A DNA stretch of 6,577 nucleotides from SIG701 sp045611685 (GTDB lineage: Bacteria > Bacillota > Clostridia > Oscillospirales > CAG-272), in the NCBI GenBank assembly GCA_045611685.1, contig JAZKXO010000048.1, positions 1 to 6,577 on the forward strand. The letters are read 5' to 3'. Of the stretch, positions 1-6,429 are shown in pieces. The translations under genes were made by a program, and so were the position numbers. Under the pieces are notes generated by a model. That model did not search any database, was not told the origin of the DNA, and worked only from the letters and a program-made list of their open reading frames with translations. The number at the start of each line of letters is the position of its first letter. Position 1 is the first letter of the stretch.

Positions 1-265
1 GTATGACATCTACACGGGTGGTGCGGACGGCATCTTCCTCTTCTCCGCTGTGAACTCTCTGTTCCTGAACAACGGCGCTGATCCGACCTACGCATATATG
101 AACAACAAAGACGAAACCGTGAAGTGGTACACCTTCGAGTATCCCGCCTATTCCGTCTCCGACACGGTAGGCCGCACCGTCAAAATTTGGGAAGTTCCGA
201 CCTCTTTCAAACGCACATCGTATCGCAAACCGCCGCGCCTGCGTCTGCCTCCGACTCCGGCATAA
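1..265 (+). CDS. Copy 1 (3' end only): C-terminus of a TIM-barrel glycosyl-hydrolase-like surface protein, without the membrane anchor
   Basis: The reading frame enters from the left (first full codon at base 2) and stops with TAA at 263-265. It holds the last part of the barrel domain seen in copies 2 and 3: GADGIFLFS, then YMNNKDETVKWYTFEYPAY, then WEVPTSF. Here the GADGIFLFN motif of the other copies reads GADGIFLFS. After WEVPTSF the protein differs from its paralogs. Instead of a linker, transmembrane helix and lysine tail, it has a short basic, proline-rich end (KRTSYRKPPRLRLPPTPA). The stop lies 10 bases before a terminator stem, so there is no room for an anchor downstream. Read in another frame, the same DNA gives a linker-like stretch (SQTAAPASASDSG), which suggests a frameshift plus loss of the anchor, though that frame has no early stop of its own. 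If the missing N-terminus has a signal peptide, the product would be secreted and not membrane-bound. Coding status is firm; function is inferred from the copies. Confidence 0.88.
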   Translation, partial: YDIYTGGADGIFLFSAVNSLFLNNGADPTYAYMNNKDETVKWYTFEYPAYSVSDTVGRTVKIWEVPTSFKRTSYRKPPRLRLPPTPA

Positions 266-275
266 CAGCATATCA

Positions 276-312
276 AAAGGACTGTCCAACGGGCAGTCCT
301 TTCCGTCTTTTT
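276..312 (+). terminator. Intrinsic terminator of copy 1
   Basis: A 12-bp stem (276-287 with 291-302, one G-T wobble) closes on the 3-base loop AAC. A run of five T follows at 308-312. It starts 10 bases after the copy 1 stop codon and so ends that transcription unit before the copy 2 promoter. Confidence 0.9.
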
Positions 313-319
313 GCCATTG

Positions 320-362
320 TTCACAAAAAAGACACAAACGAAAGGAGAGGATACTGTATAAT
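320..362 (+). promoter_or_regulatory. Promoter of copy 2
   Basis: A perfect -10 box TATAAT lies at 357-362, about 36 bases before the start codon. No good -35 box sits 16-18 bases upstream (ACAAAC at the 17-base spacing). TTCACA at 320-325 begins exactly 37 bases before the -10 box, and the same offset holds upstream of copies 3 and 4. The 12-mer CCATTGTTCACA (314-325) recurs unchanged upstream of copy 3. The transcription start is expected near 369, giving a leader of about 30 bases. The TTCACA element may be an activator site; that is inference. Confidence 0.62.
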
Positions 363-379
363 AAATGTAGCAATTTATT
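360..379 (+). repeat. Inverted repeat at the copy 2 transcription start
   Basis: AATAAAT (360-366) and ATTTATT (373-379) are perfect complements around a 6-base centre. The palindrome overlaps the 3' half of the -10 box and is centred about where transcription should begin. Copy 4 has an inverted repeat centred at the same distance from its -10 box but with different bases. It could be a repressor site; as RNA only part of it would be transcribed. The site is AT-rich, so chance cannot be excluded for this one alone. Confidence 0.45.
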
Positions 380-398
380 TTTCGAAAGGATATTTTTT

Positions 399-3260
399 AT
401 GAAAAAAAGAGGTATCAGTCTCTTCCTTGCGGCAGTAATGCTCCTCGGTATGATCCCCGCATCCTTCGCTACGGAGACCGCCGCAGAAAAAATCGAACCC
501 AAAGTAATTTTTGATTACAACTGCGATGCGCTCAACGACGGTGTTGCCACCGCCAAGAGCAATAAAGCGCCCGCGTACTATTTTGCCGATTCCAAAACGG
601 CAGGCGTAGAATCGGGCACGATCCTCGCTGATTCCGACGGCTCGACAGAGGGGTACTGCACCCTGAATTTCGACTTTGATCTTCCCTATCCTTCGCTCTG
701 TCTCGAGATGGATATGAAGATCGAGTCTCTCATGACGCCCGCATCCTCCGCCCCCTGGCGCGGATTTACTCTGGAGCTCAACATCCCCGGTAACCGTATC
801 GTGTATATCGCCGTGAACTCGCTCGGCGAGCCGGACAGCGACGGTAAAAACGCCGATATTTACACGTTCAAATCCGCCCGCTCGACCTCCGGCGCCGCAA
901 AAGGACGCATCACCATTCCCACCGACGGCAAGTTCCATAAGTGGGAGATTCAGTTCAACGGTGAGGACGAGATCCGCGTGTTCATCGACGGAGAAATGCA
1001 GGTAGCCTTTACTGACATTACCGTAAACTCCACGGCAACCACAGGCGCGCTCCGTATCATCAACGGAATGAACAATCTTGCCTCCGGCAAGAACAGGTTC
1101 GTCTTTGACAACATCAAGCTGACCTCCGGCATCACGATGACCGACATGGAGGCCTTGATCGCCCCGAATTCGACAGCGAACAATTTCACGGTGCAGACCA
1201 CCTTTGACGAGCTGCCCGAAAGCGGCGAGGCATCCTTCACGATCATCTCGAAGGATGATCCCACGAAGGTATACTCGCACACGTATAAGCCGTCGGATCT
1301 CGTACATTCCGAAACGGTTACCGACATCCCCTTCACGGGCATGTGCACCGTATCAGTGGCCGCTACCGGTGCCGTGAAAAAGACATTCGACTACTATCTC
1401 TACAAGAGTGTGGCGAATGTCACCCCCGGACAAACGCTCACCTCGGACGGATCCATGACGGTACATAAATTTGCAAGCCTTCATACAGCCGATCTCCCCG
1501 AGGATTCCTCGTGGAAGGAAAAGTTCTTTAAAAACGAGGACGGCTCCTTCGGCGGCGGTCTTACTGTGAACGCTATCGAAGAGACGGAGTCCTTCACCGT
1601 TCCCGTAAAATTGAACGGTAAATTCGCCGTGTACGTAGGCTATATGCCCGGCACGTATCAGTTCACCGTGAACGGCAGAAACGTATACGTTACCAACAAA
1701 AAGACGACCGGCACCTCCCTCGGCGAACGCTTCGCCATCGCCGGCGATTTCAAGAATGAAGAGATCACGATCACCAATACGGCAGGCTCTGCCGCCCGCC
1801 TCGCGTACGTCAAGTTCGTCGCCATCACCGACGATATGTATGAGAAATACGCCGTACAGAACGATGACAAAAAGCTTATGATGGATAACGACGGCTTCTC
1901 TATCCTCACGGGTGAGGGCGAGAACACCGCCGAGGTACTTCTGAAGGAATCCGTCATCCCGTACGCTGAGCCGATTGGTCTCGCCCAGTACAACTTCGCG
2001 ATGTGGGTTACCGGCATGCTCAACTTCCCGAGCAAAACGCAGAAGGCGCTCATCGAAAACCGCCTCCGCGAACTCGGCGTCCCCGAGGAAAAGTGGCCCG
2101 AAGATAACTGGATCGTCGTGGACAAAAAGGGAGACGTCATCGACTGGACCGACTCCCCGATGCGCGATCTCGACAGACGGTACGTTGAAAACATCCGAAG
2201 CATCAACAAGGAAGGCATCCCGCACGAAATCCTTGCTGACTACATCACAAAGAACAACTACGGTGAGCTGTATGCATCTCTCCGTATGTCTGCGTACTAT
2301 ACCGAAACCGCCACCGGCGGCCAGTATATGAACGGCTCGATCTTCCAGCTGTACCCCGAATGGATCCGCGGCGGCAACGTTCAACTCAGCTACTACTACG
2401 AGGGATACCGCGACTACATCTTCGGCGTCCTTATGGAAATGGCTTCGTCCGCAAACGTTGCCGGCATCACGATGGATTTTGGCCGCTATCCCATGATCTT
2501 CGGTACGGAATGCACCGACGTAAATGAGCGCACCCGCATCATGAACGAGTTTGTGAAGCGCGTGCACGATAACATGCCCGAGGGCAAGATTCTGAACGTC
2601 CGCGTGCTCCATCCCACGGCGGTGAAAGCCGATCCGAACGGCCTCGATTACAAAACGTGGGTCAAGAACGGCTGGGTGGACCGCGTGATCATCGGTGAGC
2701 AGGGCCACGAAACGTTTGTTAACATATCCGAATACGCCAACTTCTTTAAGGATTATCCCGAGGTGGAATACTACGCGGCGATCAACGCCACGCTCTCCGG
2801 CCACGACAAGACAAAGGAAGAAGAAGCAATTATTGCCGCAGGCGGTACGATCGAGGGACATGAGTTTATGACCTTCGAAGAGTACATGCTCCGCGCCTAC
2901 GATCTTTACATGGCCGGTGCGGACGGTATCTTCCTGTTCAACTCCATCGGTCAGCTGTACAAGGAGGACGGCCCCAACCCTGCTTATTCGTATATGAATA
3001 ATAAGGATGAGATCGTCAAGTGGTACACCTTCGAGTATCCTGCATACGCACACGAAGAATCGGTCCGCTTCATAAACCAGTGGGAGGTTCCGGACGATTT
3101 CAGAGATCCGTCTCTCGCTCCCGCGGAATCGACGGATGAAATCATCGACGATCCCGGCTCGTCCGCCGATATGACCCCCGTGTTCGTGGGCATCGGCGCA
3201 CTTGCCGTCGTTGTTCTCGCAATCGTCGTTATGCTTATTATCAAGAAAAAGAAACAGTAA
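399..3260 (+). CDS. Copy 2: membrane-anchored, multidomain TIM-barrel glycosyl-hydrolase-like surface protein (953 aa)
   Basis: The start ATG follows GAAAGGA (384-390) at 8 bases. Residues 1-24 form a signal peptide (MKKR, hydrophobic core, probable cut after ASFA). About 35-245 looks like a concanavalin-A/LamG-type beta sandwich, ending FVFDNIKLTS. About 246-337 is an Ig/FN3-like beta segment, and about 340-480 a second beta-rich, CBM-like region ending LAYVKFVAI. From about 488 to 895 runs a TIM barrel: MMDNDGFSI (494-502), ELYASLRM (623-630), YPEWIRG (652-658), ITMDFGRYP (690-698), NVRVLHPT (733-740), GLDYKTWV then IIGEQGH (764-770), and GADGIFLFN (840-848). From memory, these match in order the motifs of 'family 10 glycosylhydrolase' proteins common in Planctomycetes (NNDG, ASLRM, HPEW, GIELDFMRHP, VRVPPT, GADGIYLFN). 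D693 and E767 are candidate active-site acids. An acidic linker precedes a transmembrane helix (about 925-947) and a KKKKQ tail, placing the bulk outside the cell. Neither substrate nor activity can be read from the sequence. Confidence is high for coding and topology, moderate for the fold. Confidence 0.95.
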   Translation: MKKRGISLFLAAVMLLGMIPASFATETAAEKIEPKVIFDYNCDALNDGVATAKSNKAPAYYFADSKTAGVESGTILADSDGSTEGYCTLNFDFDLPYPSLCLEMDMKIESLMTPASSAPWRGFTLELNIPGNRIVYIAVNSLGEPDSDGKNADIYTFKSARSTSGAAKGRITIPTDGKFHKWEIQFNGEDEIRVFIDGEMQVAFTDITVNSTATTGALRIINGMNNLASGKNRFVFDNIKLTSGITMTDMEALIAPNSTANNFTVQTTFDELPESGEASFTIISKDDPTKVYSHTYKPSDLVHSETVTDIPFTGMCTVSVAATGAVKKTFDYYLYKSVANVTPGQTLTSDGSMTVHKFASLHTADLPEDSSWKEKFFKNEDGSFGGGLTVNAIEETESFTVPVKLNGKFAVYVGYMPGTYQFTVNGRNVYVTNKKTTGTSLGERFAIAGDFKNEEITITNTAGSAARLAYVKFVAITDDMYEKYAVQNDDKKLMMDNDGFSILTGEGENTAEVLLKESVIPYAEPIGLAQYNFAMWVTGMLNFPSKTQKALIENRLRELGVPEEKWPEDNWIVVDKKGDVIDWTDSPMRDLDRRYVENIRSINKEGIPHEILADYITKNNYGELYASLRMSAYYTETATGGQYMNGSIFQLYPEWIRGGNVQLSYYYEGYRDYIFGVLMEMASSANVAGITMDFGRYPMIFGTECTDVNERTRIMNEFVKRVHDNMPEGKILNVRVLHPTAVKADPNGLDYKTWVKNGWVDRVIIGEQGHETFVNISEYANFFKDYPEVEYYAAINATLSGHDKTKEEEAIIAAGGTIEGHEFMTFEEYMLRAYDLYMAGADGIFLFNSIGQLYKEDGPNPAYSYMNNKDEIVKWYTFEYPAYAHEESVRFINQWEVPDDFRDPSLAPAESTDEIIDDPGSSADMTPVFVGIGALAVVVLAIVVMLIIKKKKQ

Positions 3261-3268
3261 TATATCCC

Positions 3269-3302
3269 ATACGGCTCTGCAAATGCGGAGCCGTATCTTT
3301 TT
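3269..3302 (+). terminator. Intrinsic terminator of copy 2
   Basis: A 12-bp stem (3269-3280 with 3285-3296, one T-G wobble) has the 4-base loop AAAT and is followed by five T at 3298-3302. It begins 8 bases after the stop codon. The stem sequence is unrelated to those of the other two terminators in the window. Confidence 0.92.
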
Positions 3303-3308
3303 CCATTG

Positions 3309-3351
3309 TTCACAGTTGATTCATCACTCCGCGTTTCTTTTTTGTTACAAT
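3309..3351 (+). promoter_or_regulatory. Promoter of copy 3 (extended -10)
   Basis: TACAAT at 3346-3351 is preceded by TG at 3343-3344, giving an extended -10 (TGTTACAAT), which can work with a poor -35. The bases at the 17-base -35 spacing (ATCACT) do not resemble TTGACA. TTCACA at 3309-3314 begins 37 bases before the -10 box, as in the other spacers. TTCATCA at 3320-3326 also recurs at the same position upstream of copy 4. Transcription should begin near 3358. Confidence 0.6.
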
Positions 3352-3356
3352 GAGTA

Positions 3357-3373
3357 ATAATGACGGACATTAT
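3357..3373 (+). repeat. Inverted repeat in the copy 3 leader
   Basis: ATAATG (3357-3362) and CATTAT (3368-3373) are perfect complements around ACGGA. It lies just downstream of the -10 box, beginning at about the expected transcription start and ending 8 bases before the ribosome binding site. It sits 6-7 bases further downstream than the equivalents at copies 2 and 4. It could be an operator or a short 5' hairpin. Confidence 0.38.
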
Positions 3374-3381
3374 GTTCTTCG

Positions 3382-3387
3382 AAAGGA
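3382..3387 (+). promoter_or_regulatory. Ribosome binding site that fixes the copy 3 start
   Basis: AAAGGA sits 8 bases before the ATG at 3396, matching the layout at copies 2 and 4. The in-frame ATG at 3360 has no Shine-Dalgarno sequence and lies within about two bases of the expected transcription start, so it is very unlikely to be used. Confidence 0.85.
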
Positions 3388-3395
3388 TTTATTCC

Positions 3396-6296
3396 ATGAA
3401 AAGACGTGCATTCAGTATGTTTCTCGCCGCAGTGATGCTCCTCGGCACCATCCCCTTCGCAGTGTACGGAACAGAAACCGTACCCGCAAAGGCAGAACCC
3501 AAAGTCATTTTCGACTACAACTGTGATTCGCTCGCAGACTCCGTTGTTGCCGTAAAATCGAACAAATACCCCGCCTACTACTTCGCCGATTCCACAACGG
3601 AAGGAGTAAAGGACGGCACGATCCTCGCCGATTCCGACGGTTCGAAGGAAGGCTTCGCCTCGCTGAACTTCTCACCCGAGCTTCACCATGCCTCCTTCTC
3701 CTTTGAGGTGGAGATGAAAATCGAATCGCTCATAACGCCCGACAACGAAGCCGCATCTCGCAGCGGCCTTACGATTGAGATCAACATCCCCGGCAGCCGC
3801 ACCGTGTATATTGCGCTCAACAATCTCACAAAGAAGAGCAAAGACGGCACGAACGCTGATATTTACGCATTCAAGACGGCCCGTTCTGCCGAGGGCGCGG
3901 TAAAGGAACGCATCCGGATCCCCACGGACAACAAGTTCCATAAGTGGGAATTTCGCTTTGACGGCGAAAATGAGCTGCGCGTTTTCATCGACGGCAAGCT
4001 TCAGGTAAGCTTTCCCGGCATTACCGTAAACACCATGAGCAAATCCCCCTCGATCCGCATCACCAATACGGTGGCCAACCGCATCTCGGGCACGAACCGA
4101 TTCATCATCGACAATCTGAAGCTGACGGCGCCGCTCACCACTGCCCATATCGAAGTCGCCGTCCGCCCCGGCTCGACGGCCGATCGTTTCACCGTCAACA
4201 CCGAGTTTGACGAGATGCCCGATGACACCACGGTGTATCTGGAGATCTCCCCGAAAAACGATCCGACGAAAGTTTACACCTATTCGTATAAGCCGACGGG
4301 TCGCATCCACGCCGAAACACTCACCGATATCCCCTTCACAGGCATGTGCACCGTATCCGTATTCGCTACGGGCGCTCCCCAAAAAACGTTCGATTACTAT
4401 CTGTACTCAAAACTCGACACCGTCGCATCGGGCAGTTCACTCACCTCGGACGGATCTATGACGGTGTACAAATTCGCAAGTCTTCATACAGCCGAACTGG
4501 CTGAGGATTCCTCGTGGAAGGAAAAGTTCTTTAAAAACGAGGACGGCTCGTACGGCAGTGCTCTTACCGTGAACGGCATCGAACAGACGGAATCGTTCAC
4601 CGTTCCCGTAAAGCTGAACGGTAAATTCGCCGTGTACGTTGGCTATCTGCCCGGCACGTATAACTTCACCGTGAACGGCAGAAACGTATTCGTTACCAAC
4701 AAACAGACGGCCGGCACCACGATCGGCGAACGCTTCGCCATCGCCGGCGATTTCAAGAATGAAGAGATCACGATCACCAACACGGTAGGATCTGCCGCCT
4801 GTCTCGCCTACGTCAAGTTCGTCGCCATCACGGACGAGATGTACGAGATCTACACCGTGCAGAACGACGAAAAGAACCTCATGATGGACAACGACGGCTT
4901 CTCTATCCTGACGGGAAACGGCTACGACAACGCCGATTACCTCATCAACAAATCGGTCGTTCCGTACGCCGAGCCAATTGGCCTCAGTAAATATAACTTC
5001 TCGATGTGGGTTACCGGCATGCTCAACTTCCCGAGCAAAACGCAGAAGGCACTCATCGAAAACCGCCTCCGCGAGCTCGGCGTCCCCGAGGAGAAATGGC
5101 CCGCGGACAGCTGGACCATAGTGGACAAAAACGGCGACGTCATCGACTGGACGAATTCTCCGCAGCGCGAGCTCGACAGACGGTATCTCGCCAACATCAG
5201 AAACATCAACAAAGAAGGCATCCCCCACGAAATCCTCGCCAACTACATAACAGAAAAAGGCTACGGCGAGCTCTACGCCTCGCTCCGTATGTCCGCATAT
5301 TACACGAAAAACGCGACGGGCGGCCAGTATATGAACGGCTCGATCTTCCAGCTGTATCCCGAATGGATCCGCGGCGGCAACGTTCAACTCAGCTACTACT
5401 ACGAGGGATACCGCGACTACATCTTCGGCGTGCTCATGGAAATGGCATCTTCCGAAAACGTAGCGGGCATCACGATGGATTTTGGCCGCTATCCCATGAT
5501 CTTCGGCAAGGAATGCACCGACATTAAGGAACGCACCCGCATCATGAACGAGTTTGTAAAGCGAGTACACGATAATCTGCCCGAGGGAAAGGTTCTGAAC
5601 GTCCGCGTTCTTCATCCCACGACATCGAAAGCGCTCTCTTGGGGACTTGACTACAAAACGTGGGTAAAGGAGGGCTGGGTCGACCGCGTCATCATCTCCG
5701 AGCAGGGCCACGAGAGCTTCTTTGAGATAGACGAATACGCGGCTTTCTTCGAGGATTATCCCGAGGTAGAGTATTACGCAGGCATCAACGCCACGCTCTC
5801 AGGCCACGATAAAACGAAGGAGGAGGAAATAGCGGGACAGCAAACAGCGCCCCGTACGTACCTCACGGTGGAACAGTATCTCCTGCGCGCCTACGAGCTC
5901 TACATGGCAGGTGCCGACGGTATCTTCCTCTTTAACACGATCAGCGCTATGTACCAGGAGTACGGCGGGCCCACCCCTACGTTCGCATATATGAACAACA
6001 AGGACGAGATCGTCAAGTGGTACACGTTTGAGTATCCCGCATATGACGTGTCCGAAACGATCCGCTTCATAAACCAGCGGGATGTCCCCGAGGACTTCCG
6101 TCTGGGCGGCACTGCTCCCTCTGTGGATCCCGACAACTCCACCACTAATACTACTGCAGCTACTACCCCCGGAACCGACGTTCCTCCGTCGATCGGCACG
6201 ACCGATATGACCCCCGTATTCGTGGGCATCGGCGCTTTTGCCGTAGTTGTTCTCGCTATCGCAGTTATGCTTATCCTAAAGAAAAAGAAATCTTAA
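3396..6296 (+). CDS. Copy 3: membrane-anchored, multidomain TIM-barrel glycosyl-hydrolase-like surface protein (966 aa)
   Basis: The start at 3396 is chosen over the in-frame ATG at 3360 because it has the ribosome binding site and gives a signal peptide (MKRRAFSMFL..., probable cut near residue 25) aligned with copies 2 and 4. Domain order is as in copy 2: lectin-like beta sandwich about 36-247, Ig/FN3-like segment about 248-338, second beta-rich region about 342-482, TIM barrel about 490-895, transmembrane helix about 939-961 and a KKKKS tail. Barrel motifs are ITMDFGRYP (692-700, candidate acid D695), NVRVLHPT (735-742), IISEQGH (766-772, candidate E769) and GADGIFLFN (839-847). The core of the barrel is close to 88% identical to copy 2 by hand count (26 differences over 217 residues), while the lectin-like region is visibly more diverged. 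The linker before the membrane helix is longer (about 37 against 23 residues) and rich in Ser, Thr and Pro, so the enzyme-like part may stand further from the membrane. Function is inferred from fold and location; the substrate is unknown. Confidence 0.95.
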   Translation: MKRRAFSMFLAAVMLLGTIPFAVYGTETVPAKAEPKVIFDYNCDSLADSVVAVKSNKYPAYYFADSTTEGVKDGTILADSDGSKEGFASLNFSPELHHASFSFEVEMKIESLITPDNEAASRSGLTIEINIPGSRTVYIALNNLTKKSKDGTNADIYAFKTARSAEGAVKERIRIPTDNKFHKWEFRFDGENELRVFIDGKLQVSFPGITVNTMSKSPSIRITNTVANRISGTNRFIIDNLKLTAPLTTAHIEVAVRPGSTADRFTVNTEFDEMPDDTTVYLEISPKNDPTKVYTYSYKPTGRIHAETLTDIPFTGMCTVSVFATGAPQKTFDYYLYSKLDTVASGSSLTSDGSMTVYKFASLHTAELAEDSSWKEKFFKNEDGSYGSALTVNGIEQTESFTVPVKLNGKFAVYVGYLPGTYNFTVNGRNVFVTNKQTAGTTIGERFAIAGDFKNEEITITNTVGSAACLAYVKFVAITDEMYEIYTVQNDEKNLMMDNDGFSILTGNGYDNADYLINKSVVPYAEPIGLSKYNFSMWVTGMLNFPSKTQKALIENRLRELGVPEEKWPADSWTIVDKNGDVIDWTNSPQRELDRRYLANIRNINKEGIPHEILANYITEKGYGELYASLRMSAYYTKNATGGQYMNGSIFQLYPEWIRGGNVQLSYYYEGYRDYIFGVLMEMASSENVAGITMDFGRYPMIFGKECTDIKERTRIMNEFVKRVHDNLPEGKVLNVRVLHPTTSKALSWGLDYKTWVKEGWVDRVIISEQGHESFFEIDEYAAFFEDYPEVEYYAGINATLSGHDKTKEEEIAGQQTAPRTYLTVEQYLLRAYELYMAGADGIFLFNTISAMYQEYGGPTPTFAYMNNKDEIVKWYTFEYPAYDVSETIRFINQRDVPEDFRLGGTAPSVDPDNSTTNTTAATTPGTDVPPSIGTTDMTPVFVGIGAFAVVVLAIAVMLILKKKKS

Positions 6297-6302
6297 ATGA
6301 CA

Positions 6303-6334
6303 ACCGACTCCGCTTTGGCGGAGTCGGTCTTTTT
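6303..6334 (+). terminator. Intrinsic terminator of copy 3
   Basis: A perfect 11-bp GC-rich stem (6303-6313 with 6318-6328) has the loop TTTG and is followed by five T at 6330-6334. It begins 6 bases after the stop codon. Confidence 0.95.
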
Positions 6335-6342
6335 CGGCATAA

Positions 6343-6385
6343 TTTACAGTTTCTTCATCAATAAACGAGCTCCGTTTGCTATAAT
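6343..6385 (+). promoter_or_regulatory. Promoter of copy 4 (extended -10)
   Basis: TGCTATAAT (6377-6385) is a perfect extended -10. The 17-base -35 position (ATCAAT) is poor. TTTACA at 6343-6348 begins 37 bases before the -10 box, and TTCATCA at 6354-6360 is shared in sequence and position with the copy 3 promoter. Transcription should start near 6392, leaving a leader of about 38 bases. Confidence 0.7.
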
Positions 6386-6403
6386 GGATAGTAGTATCCA
6401 TTA
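6382..6403 (+). repeat. Perfect 9-bp inverted repeat at the copy 4 transcription start
   Basis: TAATGGATA (6382-6390) and TATCCATTA (6395-6403) are perfect complements around GTAG. The repeat overlaps the -10 box and is centred at 6392-6393, the expected transcription start. This is the strongest of the three start-site palindromes and looks like an operator. Confidence 0.6.
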
Positions 6404-6429
6404 CTCACTTCATGAAAGGATCTTTCCCT

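Noticed and set aside
360..379. Start-site inverted repeats as recombinase sites for an invertible promoter
   Set aside because: The arms are 6-9 bases long and only 4-6 bases apart, and no recombinase is in the window. Inversion of so short a centre would not switch a promoter.
124..402. Open frame of 92 codons overlapping the end of copy 1
   Set aside because: It crosses the copy 1 terminator and the copy 2 promoter. Only its linker-like part (about 205-262) is of interest, as a hint of a frameshift in copy 1.
375..1307. Open frame on the - strand (310 codons) opposite the start of copy 2
   Set aside because: It is antisense to the copy 2 signal peptide and lectin-like region, runs through the copy 2 ribosome binding site, and its composition does not look like a folded protein. 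It is a codon-bias shadow.
1353..3053. Long open frame on the - strand (566 codons) opposite copy 2, with a similar one at 4437-5711 opposite copy 3
   Set aside because: It lies antisense to a well-supported gene and has no convincing ribosome binding site or promoter. It stays open because the sense genes rarely use TTA, CTA and TCA codons. The matching frame opposite copy 3 follows from the paralogy and is not independent evidence.
3360..3395. Longer start for copy 3 at the upstream in-frame ATG
   Set aside because: It has no Shine-Dalgarno sequence, lies at about the transcription start, and would add 12 residues in front of a clean signal peptide. The start at 3396 matches the other copies.
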